Origin: Gemmobacter nectariphilus
GTDB taxonomy: Bacteria > Pseudomonadota > Alphaproteobacteria > Rhodobacterales > Rhodobacteraceae
Direction: 5' to 3'
Length of the DNA: 64,000 nt
Assembly: GCA_020721445.1 (NCBI GenBank)
Contig: DYMU01000004.1
Span: 112,200-176,199 of the forward strand
The position numbers and the translations under genes are program-made. The number at the start of each line of letters is the position of its first letter. Position 1 is the stretch's first letter. The notes under the pieces were generated by a model. It did no database searches. It was not told the origin of the DNA and was given only the letters and a program-made list of their open reading frames with translations. Of this stretch, positions 1 through 9,050 are shown piece after piece.

Positions 1-18
1 CGGGCCCCTCCCGCCCTG

Positions 19-52
19 TCGCCTCACGCATGATCACATTCGTATGAGGCGA
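19..52. promoter_or_regulatory. inverted repeat upstream of the mttB homologue
   Basis: Two perfect 8-base arms (TCGCCTCA at 19-26 and TGAGGCGA at 45-52) are separated by 18 bases and lie about 118 bases upstream of the methyltransferase start. The spacing suits a dimeric regulator site or a leader hairpin. No T-run follows, so it is not a terminator. The role is inference only. Confidence 0.25.
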
Positions 53-169
53 TATGTCGCCCCGTCAAGCAATGTCGCATCCGGGGCGCGGAAGGGCGCT
101 ATTTTGTGTTCGCAAGACGGGCCGGGCGTTAACACAAAGGGCAGGACCACACCGCACAAGGAGCGCGCG

Positions 170-1729
170 ATGGACATCACATCAGTCGATTCGGCCCACG
201 CCCCGCGGCGCGCGCGCGGCGGCGGCGGATCGGCACGCCGGGCCGAACGCACCGCCGTTTCGCTGGACAGCGCCCGGTTCATTCAGCGCAACATCCCGAA
301 CTTCGACATCCTGAACGATGAAGCCCTTGCGATCATCGAATGGAACGCCGAAACCGTGCTGGAGGAAATCGGCGTCAACTTTGTCGAAAACCCCGCGGCC
401 CTGGCGCTGTGGCGCGCCGCAGGGGCCGATGTGCAGGGTGAGCGGGTTCATCTCCCGCGGGGCCTTGCGCGCAAGCTGTGCGCCACGGCCCCCGGCAGTT
501 TTACCCAGCATGCGCGCAACCCCGCGCGCAATGTCGAGATCGGCGGCCGCAATCTGGTGCTGGCCCCGGTCTATGGCCCGCCCTTCGTGCGCGATCTGGA
601 GGGCGGGCGGCGCTATGCCACGATTGCCGATTTCCAGAACTTCGTGAAACTGGGCTATATGAGCAAATGGCTGCACCATTCGGGTGGCACGGTATGCGAG
701 CCGACCGACGTGCCGGTGAACAAGCGCCATCTGGACATGCTGCACGCCCATATGGTGCTGTCGGACAAGCCCTACATGGGGTCAGTCACCGAACCCAGCC
801 GGGCCGAGGACTCGGTTCAGATGTCGAAGGTCCTGTTTGGTGCCGATTTCGTTGACCGCAACACGGTGATGACCTCACTGATCAACATCAACAGCCCGCT
901 GACCTTTGACAGCATCATGATGGGTGCGCTGGAGGTTTACGCGCGCGCAAATCAGGCAGTGATCATTTCTCCATTCATCGTCGGCGGTGCGATGGCCCCG
1001 GTCACGGTGGCAGGCACGCTGACGCAAGTGCTGGCCGAGGTGCTGGCAGGCGTGGCCTATTCCCAACTGATCCAGCCCGGTGCCCCGGTGATCTTTGGCG
1101 CCTTCGTCACCAGCATCGACATGAACTCGGGCGCGCCGACCTTTGGCACACCCGAGGCCGCGCATATCACCTATGGCGCGGGGCAACTTGCCCGGCGGAT
1201 GGGGCTGCCCTACCGGTCGGGCGGGGCGTTCTGCGGATCGAAATTGCCCGATGCGCAGGCGGCCTATGAGACGGCGAACAGCCTGAACACCGCACTGCTG
1301 GCGGGGGTGAACTTCATGCTGCACGCCTGCGGCTGGCTGGAGGGCGGGCTGGTCAGCAGCTATGAGAAATACGTGATGGACGCCGACCAGTTGGGCGCGC
1401 TGCACCATCTGGCCCAAGGCGTGATGATCGACACCAACGGTCAGGCAATGGAGGCCCTGCGCGAGGTCGGCCCCGGCGGCCATTTCCTGGGCTGTGCCCA
1501 TACCCAGGCCAATTTCAAATCGGCGTTCTGGCGCAGCGACCTGTTCGACTACAAGCCGTTCGAGACCTGGGCCGAGGAAGGCGCCCGCGACACCCAGTCG
1601 CTGGCTGCCGTGCGGGTCAGAAAGCAGCTTGGCGACTATCAGCAGCCCGCCCTGGATGACGGGGTGCGCGAGGCGCTGGACGATTACGTGGCCCGCAAGA
1701 AGGCATCTGTGCCGGATGCCTTCATCTGA
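170..1729 (+). CDS. trimethylamine methyltransferase (MttB) family protein, non-pyrrolysine type
   Basis: This 519-aa protein looks like the MttB/COG5598 family, corrinoid-dependent methyltransferases that move a methyl group from a methylated amine or betaine to a corrinoid protein. The track ORF begins at 44, but ATG 170 is preferred because AAGGAG lies 6 bases before it and the upstream 42 residues are low in family-like character. True trimethylamine MttB carries an in-frame amber codon read as pyrrolysine. Here the frame is open throughout and ends in TGA, so this is the non-Pyl branch, some of whose members demethylate glycine betaine or related quaternary amines. No corrinoid protein gene or activase lies beside it in the window, so the substrate is unknown. 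A partner could lie to the left of the window. Confidence 0.8.
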   Translation: MDITSVDSAHAPRRARGGGGSARRAERTAVSLDSARFIQRNIPNFDILNDEALAIIEWNAETVLEEIGVNFVENPAALALWRAAGADVQGERVHLPRGLARKLCATAPGSFTQHARNPARNVEIGGRNLVLAPVYGPPFVRDLEGGRRYATIADFQNFVKLGYMSKWLHHSGGTVCEPTDVPVNKRHLDMLHAHMVLSDKPYMGSVTEPSRAEDSVQMSKVLFGADFVDRNTVMTSLININSPLTFDSIMMGALEVYARANQAVIISPFIVGGAMAPVTVAGTLTQVLAEVLAGVAYSQLIQPGAPVIFGAFVTSIDMNSGAPTFGTPEAAHITYGAGQLARRMGLPYRSGGAFCGSKLPDAQAAYETANSLNTALLAGVNFMLHACGWLEGGLVSSYEKYVMDADQLGALHHLAQGVMIDTNGQAMEALREVGPGGHFLGCAHTQANFKSAFWRSDLFDYKPFETWAEEGARDTQSLAAVRVRKQLGDYQQPALDDGVREALDDYVARKKASVPDAFI

Positions 1730-1800
1730 TACCTGATCCGACGGCCGGCCCGGGGGCAGGGCAGGCCGTCGGCGCCGGCCCGGTTCAGACCGGGTTAAGG

Positions 1801-1840
1801 CTGGTTTCAGACTGGTTTCAGACTGGTTTCAGACTGGGGT
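1801..1840. repeat. 11-bp tandem repeat between convergent genes
   Basis: Three exact tandem copies of CTGGTTTCAGA (1801-1833) are followed by a partial fourth, and degenerate copies precede them. The array sits between the stop of the mttB homologue and the stop of the DUF6477 gene, ending just where the latter gene ends. It has minisatellite character; there are no spacers, so it is not CRISPR. Confidence 0.85.
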
Positions 1841-2119
1841 TCAAACCGGGCGCACCAGAACCCGCGCTTCGGCCAGCACCGCAATCAGCACTTCAATGTG
1901 ACGGGCGATCGAATAGCTGGCGTTGCCGGTCTTGCGGTCGGCTTCCATGCGTCCCTCTTCGGTCAGCAACTGCGACAGCGCCGCCTCGGGCGAGGCCGGC
2001 AGGTCGATCAGCCGCTTAAGATCACGGTCCCGGCGATAGTCGGTCAGACCGAACCTTGCGGCGCGCAACAGCAGACGGGGGCGGCGCAGATCGGCAAGGC
2101 GGGTGCGGAAATCAGACAT
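1841..2119 (-). CDS. small conserved protein, DUF6477-like
   Basis: A 92-aa basic, helical protein that I recognise as similar to the DUF6477 family, described mainly in Rhodobacteraceae and without known function. It has no signal peptide or membrane segment. The start at 2119 is supported by AGGAG about 9 bases upstream on the minus strand. It is divergent from the DUF6456 gene across a 217-base intergenic region containing several TTAAC sites, and the two genes may share control. Its last codons abut the 11-bp tandem repeat. The family name is from memory; the function is unknown. Confidence 0.65.
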   Translation of the reverse strand: MSDFRTRLADLRRPRLLLRAARFGLTDYRRDRDLKRLIDLPASPEAALSQLLTEEGRMEADRKTGNASYSIARHIEVLIAVLAEARVLVRPV

Positions 2120-2250
2120 GGGACAGCTCCTGTTGTGTCTGCATCACCATAAAGCAGCACAACCATGCGTTGCCTTTTTTTGGGGATAGCCGCTCGGTCC
2201 CTTCGAATTCGCTTCATATTTTTAACAAATTATCCACACAGCCGCCGAAA

Positions 2251-2300
2251 TTAACCAAGGCGTAACCTAATCTACCTCAGGTTGCGTTAACCAAAATTAA
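2251..2300. promoter_or_regulatory. cluster of CtrA-like TTAACC sites
   Basis: The AT-rich divergent promoter region holds TTAAC at 2222, TTAA-N7-GTAAC at 2251-2266 (one mismatch from the CtrA consensus TTAA-N7-TTAAC) and TTAACC with a second TTAA six bases later at 2287-2300. In a GC-rich genome this density of TTAA half-sites is notable. Binding by CtrA is inferred from the motif, not shown. Confidence 0.4.
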
Positions 2301-2336
2301 AGGGCAAGACACCGCGCGGCGGCCCCGGAAACAAAG

Positions 2337-3455
2337 ATGACATCGAACCTGTCCGCTGACTTTACCTTGCCTGCCTGGTTGCCAGATACCGTTCGGCTTT
2401 ATCTGGACCATACAGGTGTCGGGGTTCCCATCCGCGAACTGGCGCGACGCGAAGGGGCACATGCCTCGACCGTGATGCGCAAGGTCCGTCGCCTTGAGGC
2501 ACGGCGCGAAGACCCGCTTGTGGATGAAGCCCTTGCCCTGTTGGGGGACAGATCGACCGCATCAGCCAAAAAGGATGGTCCCAAGATGACTGTGATGCCG
2601 CATGCGCAACCCCAAAAACTGGATGATATCACCCTTGCCAGCGAAGGGCGCCGCATCCTGCGCCGTCTGGCCGAGCCGGGGGCGGTGCTGGCCATTGCGC
2701 CAGACATGGAAAAGGCCGTGGTCATCCGCGCCTTTCCCGATGGCAAACAGGCCCGCACCGGCGTGGTCGACCGGGCCGTGGCCCAGGCCTTTGCGCTGAA
2801 GGACTGGATCGTATGCGCCAAGCAAGGCCGGGTGTCGCGCTATGAGATCACCTCGGTCGGGCGGGCCGCGCTGAAGCGGCTGATTGACGAGGCGGATCTG
2901 GCGCGCCATGCGCATCAGGCCGGTCTGGCCGAAGCCGCGATGCCCTTTGCCGATCAGCACCGCACCTGGGACATCCGCCACGTCGCCGAGGGCGGGCAAA
3001 CCCGCCGCGTCCGCTATAACCTTGCCGAAAGCCCGATCGCGCTTCTGGGGCGGCGGCGCGACAAGGATGGCCAGCCGTTTCTGGAACCCGACCTGATCCG
3101 CGTGGCCGAACGGCTGCGCGAGGATTTCGAACTGGCGCAGATGGGCCCCCGGGTGGCGCAAAACTGGGAACGCTTCCTGACCGCGGGCGACCGTGGCGCG
3201 TTTCGCCCCGACGCGGGCCATGGCGAAGGCCCGTCGCGCGCCCGCGAACGGGTGGCTGCGGCCCTGCGCGATCTTGGCCCCGGTCTGGGCGATGTGGCGC
3301 TGCGGGTGTGCTGCTTTCTGGAAGGCATCGAGACGGCGGAAAAGCGCATGGGATGGGCTGCACGGTCCGGCAAGGTGGTGCTGCGCATCGCGTTGCAACG
3401 CTTGCGCCGGCATTACGAGGAAACCATGGGCGGCGCGCATCCGCTGATCGGCTAG
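2337..3455 (+). CDS. helix-turn-helix protein with DUF6456-like C-terminal domain
   Basis: A 372-aa cytoplasmic protein. Residues about 15-60 form a helix-turn-helix ([19 protein letters not shown]). The C-terminal third, from about residue 260, resembles DUF6456, a domain of unknown function in alphaproteobacteria, and contains a conserved-looking [10 protein letters not shown] stretch and a Cys-Cys pair near 325. It is probably a DNA-binding regulator. The start at 2337 follows a GGAAA stretch. It stands alone after a promoter region rich in CtrA-like sites. The target genes are unknown, and the assignment rests on the N-terminal HTH plus remembered family resemblance. Confidence 0.65.
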   Translation: MTSNLSADFTLPAWLPDTVRLYLDHTGVGVPIRELARREGAHASTVMRKVRRLEARREDPLVDEALALLGDRSTASAKKDGPKMTVMPHAQPQKLDDITLASEGRRILRRLAEPGAVLAIAPDMEKAVVIRAFPDGKQARTGVVDRAVAQAFALKDWIVCAKQGRVSRYEITSVGRAALKRLIDEADLARHAHQAGLAEAAMPFADQHRTWDIRHVAEGGQTRRVRYNLAESPIALLGRRRDKDGQPFLEPDLIRVAERLREDFELAQMGPRVAQNWERFLTAGDRGAFRPDAGHGEGPSRARERVAAALRDLGPGLGDVALRVCCFLEGIETAEKRMGWAARSGKVVLRIALQRLRRHYEETMGGAHPLIG

Positions 3456-3573
3456 GGCCGGGGCACCGTCATGGCCTGCCGCCGTGCCGATGGTGCGGCG
3501 GCAGAGCCGTTGCCTTTCCGCCGGTTCGGCCTTATGTCCTTGGGCCTACGACAGACCCGGGGGGCACCTTATC

Positions 3574-4524
3574 TTGCGCGATCTGAACATTCCCGATCAA
3601 CGCCACCCCGAAAAGGCGCATCGCCCCGACAATGCCCAGCCGAAGAAACCGTCGTGGATCAGGGTCAAGGCCCCCACCTCCGAAGGCTACAAGCAGACCC
3701 GCGCCATTCTGAAGGACAAAAAGCTGGTCACGGTCTGCGAGGAAGCCGGCTGCCCGAACGTCGGCGAATGCTGGAGCGCGGGCCATGCCACCATGATGAT
3801 CATGGGCGAGATCTGCACCCGTGGCTGCACCTTCTGCAATGTCGCCACCGGCAAGCCGCAGACCCTTGATGCGTTCGAGCCAGGGCGTGTGGCCCATGCG
3901 GTGGCGGAACTGGGGCTGAAACATGTGGTGATCACATCCGTCGACCGCGATGATCTGGACGATGGCGGGGCCGAGCATTTTGCCCAGACCATTCGCGCCG
4001 TGCGCCACCGCAGCCCGGGCACCACGATTGAAATCCTGACGCCGGATTTCCTGAAATGCCCGGCCTCGGCATTGGAGCGGGTGGTCGAGGCGCGGCCCGA
4101 TGTGTTCAACCACAACCTGGAAACCGTGCCGGGCCTGTATCTGGAGGTGCGCCCCGGCGCGCGGTATTTCCACAGCCTGCGGCTGTTGCAGCGCGTCAAG
4201 GAACTGGACCCCGCGATGTTCACCAAATCCGGCATCATGCTGGGCCTTGGTGAAGACCGGGCCGGCGTGTTGCAGGTGATGGACGATCTGCGCAGCGCCG
4301 ATGTCGATTTCCTGACCATCGGCCAATACCTGCAACCAACCCCCAAGCACCATGCGGTCGCGCGCTTCGTGCCCCCCGACGAGTTCAAGGCCTTTGAAAC
4401 CGCTGCCTATGGCAAGGGCTTTCTCATGGTCTCAGCCACTCCGCTGACCCGGTCGTCCTATCATGCGCGGGAAGATTTCGCCCGCCTGCGCGCGGCGCGG
4501 ATGGACAGGCTGGGCCGCGGCTGA
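3574..4524 (+). CDS. lipA: lipoyl synthase LipA
   Basis: Radical-SAM enzyme that inserts two sulfurs into protein-bound octanoyl groups to make the lipoyl cofactor of 2-oxo acid dehydrogenases. Both [4Fe-4S] sites are visible: the auxiliary-cluster motif ([12 protein letters not shown]) and the radical-SAM CTRGCTFC. The ORF track opens at 3484, but the family begins at the [18 protein letters not shown] segment, which follows TTG 3574; that start gives 316 aa, the usual length. A GGGGGG stretch lies about 10 bases upstream of the TTG. The start codon is therefore inferred by family length, as no ATG is near. The gene is followed by an intergenic repeat element. Confidence 0.95.
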   Translation: MRDLNIPDQRHPEKAHRPDNAQPKKPSWIRVKAPTSEGYKQTRAILKDKKLVTVCEEAGCPNVGECWSAGHATMMIMGEICTRGCTFCNVATGKPQTLDAFEPGRVAHAVAELGLKHVVITSVDRDDLDDGGAEHFAQTIRAVRHRSPGTTIEILTPDFLKCPASALERVVEARPDVFNHNLETVPGLYLEVRPGARYFHSLRLLQRVKELDPAMFTKSGIMLGLGEDRAGVLQVMDDLRSADVDFLTIGQYLQPTPKHHAVARFVPPDEFKAFETAAYGKGFLMVSATPLTRSSYHAREDFARLRAARMDRLGRG

Positions 4525-4543
4525 GTCAATTGGGCCGGTGCAA

Positions 4544-4603
4544 GAGAGGGGCTCTGCCCCTCGGCTGCGCCTCACCCCGGGGTATTTCTGCCAAGAGGAA
4601 ATC
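4544..4603. repeat. intergenic repeat element with hairpin (copy 1)
   Basis: Between the convergent lipA and COQ10-like genes lies a perfect 7-bp stem with a 3-base loop (GAGGGGC-tct-GCCCCTC, 4546-4562), followed by CCCCGGGGTATTTCTGCCAA. The same CCCCG-GG-TATTTCT core recurs twice in the element at 21258-21389. I read it as a dispersed intergenic repeat of this lineage that may also act as a terminator-like hairpin. Confidence 0.6.
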
Positions 4604-4635
4604 AGTGCCGGGTCTGGTCTTGGTGGGTGGCGGCG

Positions 4636-5091
4636 TCAGCGGGTGCGGCCGTAGAGCACCTCTGCCCGGCGCTCAAAGGCCCGCACCACGCGCTGCATGG
4701 CGTCGTTGAACACCACGCCGATGATGCCTTGCAAAATGGCATTGCGAAACTCGAAATCCACAAAGAAATCGACCTCGCAGCCGCCGGGGGCATCGCGAAA
4801 CTCCCATGTCGACTTCATGTATCTGAACGGGCCGTCCAGATATTCGGTGTCGATCTTGCGCATTGCGGGCCATAGCGTCACGCGGCTGCCGAAGCGTTCG
4901 CGAAACACCTTGAAGCTGATCACCAGATCGGCCTCCATCACCTCGGAGCCGTTGGCCTGACGGGTGCGCGACCGGATGCGGGCGGCGGAATTCCAGGGCA
5001 GGAATTGTGGGTAAGATGCCACATCCGACACCAGAGCATACATCTGATCAGCGCTGTAGGGCATCATACGGGTTTCGGTGTGGGTCGGCAT
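4636..5091 (-). CDS. COQ10/RatA-like START-domain protein (ubiquinone-binding chaperone family)
   Basis: A 151-aa protein of the polyketide cyclase/START superfamily, resembling mitochondrial COQ10 and bacterial RatA. The N-terminal segment PYSADQMYALVSDVASYPQFLPW is typical. COQ10-type proteins bind ubiquinone in a hydrophobic pocket and support respiration. Database entries often call this family a RatA toxin, but there is no toxin-antitoxin partner here. It is convergent with lipA and divergent from hpt. Placement in the family is firm; the choice of a quinone-binding role over a ribosome-binding one is inference. Confidence 0.8.
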   Translation of the reverse strand: MPTHTETRMMPYSADQMYALVSDVASYPQFLPWNSAARIRSRTRQANGSEVMEADLVISFKVFRERFGSRVTLWPAMRKIDTEYLDGPFRYMKSTWEFRDAPGGCEVDFFVDFEFRNAILQGIIGVVFNDAMQRVVRAFERRAEVLYGRTR

Positions 5092-5155
5092 GTGCAGTTT
5101 CCGTGACTTGGTCTTTGCAATTGAGTAGAAAGCCCGCAGAAATCAAGAGGACAGC

Positions 5156-5704
5156 ATGACCGAGCGACCATATGTCATCGACCAGATGATCAGCGCCAAA
5201 GCCATCGCAGCAAGGGTCGAGGCACTGGCGCGCGAGATCACCAGCCATTTTGCCGACAGTGACAAGCTGGTGGTGGTGGGGCTTTTGCGCGGGTCTTTCG
5301 TGTTCATCGCCGATCTGGTGCGCGAGATCGACCTTCCCGTGGAGGTCGATTTCCTTGAGGCCTCGAGCTATGGCGACACCATGCACTCCTCACGCGAGGT
5401 GCGTATCCTCAAGGACTTGCGCGGCGAGATTGCCGGGCGGGATGTGCTGGTGGTGGAAGACATCGTCGATACCGGCTTTACCCTGAGCCATGTCCTGCAT
5501 CTGCTGGAGGCGCGGGAGCCGAAGCGGTTGAAGGTCTGCGCGCTGTTGGACAAGCCGACGCGGCGCGAGGTGCCGATCAAGGCCGACTGGATCGGCTTCG
5601 AGATCCCCGATGAATTCGTCGTGGGCTATGGCATCGACTTTGCGCAGCGCAACCGCAACCTGCCCTATATCGGCAAGGTGCGGTTTACGGACGATGCGGC
5701 ATGA
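5156..5704 (+). CDS. hpt: hypoxanthine phosphoribosyltransferase
   Basis: Purine salvage enzyme converting hypoxanthine (and usually guanine) plus PRPP to IMP or GMP. The 182-aa length matches bacterial Hpt, and the PRPP-binding signature ([12 protein letters not shown], about residues 99-110) is intact, with the typical [10 protein letters not shown] segment near 160. The start ATG is at 5156. Its stop overlaps the start of the next small gene by four bases (ATGA), which implies translational coupling. Confidence 0.93.
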   Translation: MTERPYVIDQMISAKAIAARVEALAREITSHFADSDKLVVVGLLRGSFVFIADLVREIDLPVEVDFLEASSYGDTMHSSREVRILKDLRGEIAGRDVLVVEDIVDTGFTLSHVLHLLEAREPKRLKVCALLDKPTRREVPIKADWIGFEIPDEFVVGYGIDFAQRNRNLPYIGKVRFTDDAA

Positions 5705-5874
5705 CGCCGATCTGGCTGCTGCGGATGGCCAAGTGGCTGCGCCATCTGCCGTCCTGGGGGCGGGTCAAGCTGGTGGTGGGTGTGGTGCTGGCCTGTCTGG
5801 TGCTGGCCGGGATCGAGGTCATCTTCGGCTGGCCCGAGGCTTTGACGGTGGAAAGGCTGCGGCCTCGGCCTTGA
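5701..5874 (+). CDS. 57-aa single-span membrane protein coupled to hpt
   Basis: This ORF is too short for the track. It begins at ATG 5701, which overlaps the hpt stop (ATGA), and ends with TGA at 5872-5874. The product has a basic N-terminus ([18 protein letters not shown]), one transmembrane helix of about 20 residues ([20 protein letters not shown]) and a short tail with TVERLRP. The overlap, the clear positive-inside membrane segment and the codon use argue that it is real. I recall similar short membrane proteins next to hpt in related genomes but know no function. Confidence 0.6.
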   Translation: MTPIWLLRMAKWLRHLPSWGRVKLVVGVVLACLVLAGIEVIFGWPEALTVERLRPRP

Positions 5875-6017
5875 GCCCCAGAGCCCGCCTGCAGAGCCTG
5901 CCCCCCGAGAATGATCCCCTGACCATGACCGGTCACGAAAAGGGCATCTGACCTTTGGCGCCACTTGCGCTATCGTGGGATCAAGGCGCTGATTTTCTGC
6001 TTGAAAAGGGAGGGTTC

Positions 6018-6908
6018 ATGTCCCGCTTGCCGCTGTTTTTGCTGTTTGCCGCCGTGGTCGGCGGGGCGATCTTCTGGCTGGTGACCGGGCCCGACGCCTT
6101 GCCTGCGGATCATTTCGCGGGGGTGACCGGCGATGCCGCCCGCGGCGAAGGCATCTTTGCCGCGACCGGCTGTGCGTCTTGCCACATGGCGCCGGGGGCC
6201 AAGGGAGAGGCGCAACTGGTGCTGGCCGGTGGGCAGCGCTTTGTGTCAGACTTCGGCACCTTCGTGGCCCCCAACATCAGCCCCGATGCGACCCATGGCA
6301 TTGGTGGCTGGTCGCTGATGGACCTGGCCAACGCCGTGCAGCGTGGCGTGACGCCGGATGGCCAGCACCTGTATCCGGCCTTGCCCTATTGGTCCTATGC
6401 CCGGATGCAGCCGCAGGATGTGGCCGATCTTTACGCCTATCTGCTGACCCTGCCGCCCAGTGACGCAGCAAGCCTGCCGCATGATCTGGGGTTTCCGTTC
6501 AACATCCGCCGCGTGGTGGGCGGCTGGAAAATCCTGAACCGGGAGCGCGATTTTGTGGTGCAGGGCGATCTGACAGAACCCGAGGCGCGCGGTCGCTATA
6601 TCGCCGAGGCGATGGCGCATTGCGGTGAATGCCACACGCCGCGCAATGCCCTTGGCGGGCTGGACACCGCGCGCTGGCTGGCGGGCGCGCCCAACCCGTC
6701 GGGGCAGGGCGATATTCCCAACATCACCCCGGCCAGGCTGAGCTGGAGTGAGGCGGACATCGTGGCCTATCTGACCACCGGTTTCACGCCCGATTATGAC
6801 ACGGCGGGTGGCCATATGGTGCATGTGGTGGAAAACATGGCCAGACTGCCCGACAGTGACCGGGCGGCGGTGGCGGCCTATCTCAAACGCGTGCCGGGTA
6901 TCGAGTAG
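6018..6908 (+). CDS. diheme cytochrome c family protein, membrane-anchored
   Basis: A 296-aa protein with an N-terminal hydrophobic segment (LPLFLLFAAVVGGAIFWLV) that acts as an uncleaved anchor or signal, followed by two cytochrome c domains with heme motifs CASCH (about residue 54) and CGECH (about 203). The arrangement resembles the cytochrome subunits of membrane-bound alcohol, aldehyde or nicotinate dehydrogenases, which pass electrons to the respiratory chain. No dehydrogenase gene is adjacent, so the partner is unknown. The start at 6018 is preferred over the track start 5955 because GGGAGG precedes it and it leads directly into the membrane segment. Confidence 0.82.
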   Translation: MSRLPLFLLFAAVVGGAIFWLVTGPDALPADHFAGVTGDAARGEGIFAATGCASCHMAPGAKGEAQLVLAGGQRFVSDFGTFVAPNISPDATHGIGGWSLMDLANAVQRGVTPDGQHLYPALPYWSYARMQPQDVADLYAYLLTLPPSDAASLPHDLGFPFNIRRVVGGWKILNRERDFVVQGDLTEPEARGRYIAEAMAHCGECHTPRNALGGLDTARWLAGAPNPSGQGDIPNITPARLSWSEADIVAYLTTGFTPDYDTAGGHMVHVVENMARLPDSDRAAVAAYLKRVPGIE

Positions 6909-6970
6909 CGCTGGCCGCTGTCTGCCGGGCGTTCGGTGGCAAGTCGCCTGAAATGGCAAAGGCGCGCCGG

Positions 6971-7438
6971 TCAGCCGCGCAGTGCGCGTGCCAGCAAGGT
7001 CAACGCGTGGTTTACCGTGGCGGCGCGCACCTTGGCGCGGCCGATGGCGCCGAACTCGACGGTTTCCACGCTGACCCCCTGGGCGCAGGCAATGCCAAAG
7101 CACACCCGGCCTTCGGGCTTGAACCCTGACCCGCCTGGCCCGGCGATGCCGGTCACTGCCACCGCGACTGTTGCCTCAGAGCGTTGCAACGCGCCTTGCG
7201 CCATTTCTGCCGCGACCTCTTCGCTGACCGCGCCCAGTCGGTCCAACGTCAGCGGCGACACCCCCAGCATCGATACCTTGGCGGCATTGGAATAGGTGAT
7301 GAAGCCGCGATCGAACACGTCGGATGACCCGGCCACATCGGTCAGCGCCGCCCCGATCAAGCCGCCGGTGCAGCTTTCTGCCGTGGCGATCTTTGCCCCT
7401 TGGGCGCGGGCAAGCGCAAGCACCTGATCGGCTGTCAT
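6971..7438 (-). CDS. CinA C-terminal domain protein (PncC-type nicotinamide-nucleotide amidohydrolase)
   Basis: A 155-aa stand-alone CinA C-terminal domain. Members of this family (PncC) deamidate nicotinamide mononucleotide in NAD recycling. The signature [12 protein letters not shown] occurs at about residues 16-27 and [13 protein letters not shown] near 97. The ATG at 7438 overlaps the pgpA stop by four bases, so the track's longer N-terminus (start 7507) is rejected. It is the last gene of the ispDF-pgpA-cinA run. The enzymatic activity is assigned by family. Confidence 0.87.
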   Translation of the reverse strand: MTADQVLALARAQGAKIATAESCTGGLIGAALTDVAGSSDVFDRGFITYSNAAKVSMLGVSPLTLDRLGAVSEEVAAEMAQGALQRSEATVAVAVTGIAGPGGSGFKPEGRVCFGIACAQGVSVETVEFGAIGRAKVRAATVNHALTLLARALRG

Positions 7439-7932
7439 CGCATCAACACCCCATGCGCCACCCCGGCGGCGATGATTGTGGCCAGCCCGGCAAACAGCCC
7501 GGCCCAAAGGTCATCCAGCATAACCCCCTTGGCATCACCGCGACGGTCGGCGCGGCCGATGACCCAAGGTTTCCAGATGTCGAACAGCCGGAAGAACAGG
7601 AATGCCGCGACCCAACCGGGGTAGGCGGCCAATCCCCAATCCTCCATCCCGCGCGACCAGAAGGCGGCGGCGGGAAACAGCAGTGCCAGCCATTGGCCTG
7701 CGACCTCGTCGATCACGATCTCGGACGGGTCTTCGCCGGGGCGGTCACGCAAGGCCTGTTCGCAGGCCCAAAAGCCAAGCGCAGTCACGGCGACAGTGGC
7801 CGCCACCAGCACCGGAAAGCCCAGCAGATGGTCAATTGCCATGCCAAGGGCAATCGCCAATGCCGAACCCCAGGTGCCGGGCGCCGGGCGCAACAGGCCG
7901 ACATAGCCAAAGGTGGTGATCGCGCGGATCAT
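7435..7932 (-). CDS. pgpA: phosphatidylglycerophosphatase A
   Basis: A 165-aa membrane protein of the PgpA family that dephosphorylates phosphatidylglycerol phosphate to phosphatidylglycerol, the last step of PG synthesis in the inner membrane. Family features include [15 protein letters not shown] at the N-terminus and [14 protein letters not shown] in the middle, which carries the acidic catalytic region, plus several hydrophobic helices. Four-base overlaps on both sides show a translationally coupled operon with ispDF upstream and the CinA-domain gene downstream. Confidence 0.92.
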   Translation of the reverse strand: MIRAITTFGYVGLLRPAPGTWGSALAIALGMAIDHLLGFPVLVAATVAVTALGFWACEQALRDRPGEDPSEIVIDEVAGQWLALLFPAAAFWSRGMEDWGLAAYPGWVAAFLFFRLFDIWKPWVIGRADRRGDAKGVMLDDLWAGLFAGLATIIAAGVAHGVLMR

Positions 7933-9050
7933 GCCTGCACCAGGGCGCAGGTTGCCAAGGCAGCGATGCCCTCTTCGCGCCCCGTGAACCCCAGCCGTTC
8001 GGACGTGGTGGCTTTCACGCTGATCCTGCCCGCATCGACCCCCATGATCTCGGCCAAAGCCGCGCGCATCGCCGCCTGATGCGGGCCGACCTTGGGGCGT
8101 TCGCAGATCAGCGTCACGTCACAATTGGCAAGCCTGTAGCCGCGCTGCGCCACCCGGTCCATCGCGTGGCGCAAGAAGATGTGGCTGGCGGCACCCTTCC
8201 ATTGCGGATCAGAGGGCGGAAAATGCACGCCGATATCGCCCTCGGCCAAGGCGCCATAGATCGCGTCGGTCAGGGCATGCATGCCGACATCGGCATCGGA
8301 ATGGCCCAGAAGGGCGCGGCCATGCGGCACCTTCACCCCGCACAGCCAGCAGCCATCGCCTGTCGTGAAGGCATGCACGTCAAAGCCGTTGCCCAGCCGG
8401 ATATCCATGCTGCGTCCTTTCAAGATCGCCTCGGCGCGGGCGAAATCCGCCGCAAAGGTCAGTTTCAGGTTGTCTTCGTCGCCCGGCACGATGGCAACCG
8501 CATGGCCCGCCCAGCGGGCAACCTCGACATCATCGGCGGCGTGGCCGGGATGGGCGCGGTGGGCGGCAAGGATGGCGTCAAAGCGAAAGCCTTGCGGGGT
8601 TTGCGCCCGCCAAAGACCGTCGCGGCTGGCGGTGCCTTCAACCTGTGCGCCGCCGCGCCACAGCGCATCGGTCACGGCCAAGGCAGGGGCGGCCCCGACG
8701 GACCCGTCCAGCGCCGTCAGCACGCCTGCGATCACCCGCGCGGGCACCAGCGGGCGCGCGCCATCATGGATCAGAACACTGGTCACGTTCTGGCCTTCCA
8801 GCGCGATCAGGGCGTTGCACACCGATTCGGCCCGCGTCGCGCCACCGGGTACCATTTGCAGGCCAAAGCCTGTGGCGCGGGGGCGGTCATCGGGGTGGAT
8901 CACCAGCACAATCCGGTCAACACGCCCGCGAAAGGCGTCGATGGTATGGGCCAGAACCGGGCGTCCGGCCAGCAGTTGCCATTGCTTTGGCACATCCCCC
9001 CCGGCGCGGGTGCCCCGGCCAGCGGCAACGATGATGGCGGCTGTTGTCAT
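7929..9050 (-). CDS. ispDF: bifunctional IspD/IspF of the MEP isoprenoid pathway
   Basis: A fused enzyme, as is common in alphaproteobacteria. The N-terminal half (about 1-215) is 2-C-methyl-D-erythritol 4-phosphate cytidylyltransferase with the nucleotide-binding [16 protein letters not shown]. The C-terminal half (from about 220) is MEcPP synthase with the metal-site DVHAF and GHSDADV motifs. Together they supply two steps towards IPP and DMAPP, and hence quinones, carotenoids and undecaprenyl phosphate. ATG 9050 with GAGG five bases upstream is preferred; the track start is an in-frame GTG two codons earlier. The stop overlaps pgpA by four bases. Confidence 0.94.
   Translation of the reverse strand: MTTAAIIVAAGRGTRAGGDVPKQWQLLAGRPVLAHTIDAFRGRVDRIVLVIHPDDRPRATGFGLQMVPGGATRAESVCNALIALEGQNVTSVLIHDGARPLVPARVIAGVLTALDGSVGAAPALAVTDALWRGGAQVEGTASRDGLWRAQTPQGFRFDAILAAHRAHPGHAADDVEVARWAGHAVAIVPGDEDNLKLTFAADFARAEAILKGRSMDIRLGNGFDVHAFTTGDGCWLCGVKVPHGRALLGHSDADVGMHALTDAIYGALAEGDIGVHFPPSDPQWKGAASHIFLRHAMDRVAQRGYRLANCDVTLICERPKVGPHQAAMRAALAEIMGVDAGRISVKATTSERLGFTGREEGIAALATCALVQA

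Noticed and set aside
1801-1840. CRISPR-like array
   Set aside because: The 11-bp units are contiguous with no spacers and no cas genes are present.
4636-5091. RatA toxin of a toxin-antitoxin system
   Set aside because: Homologues carry this label in databases, but there is no antitoxin gene and the protein resembles COQ10-type START proteins; no TA system is claimed.
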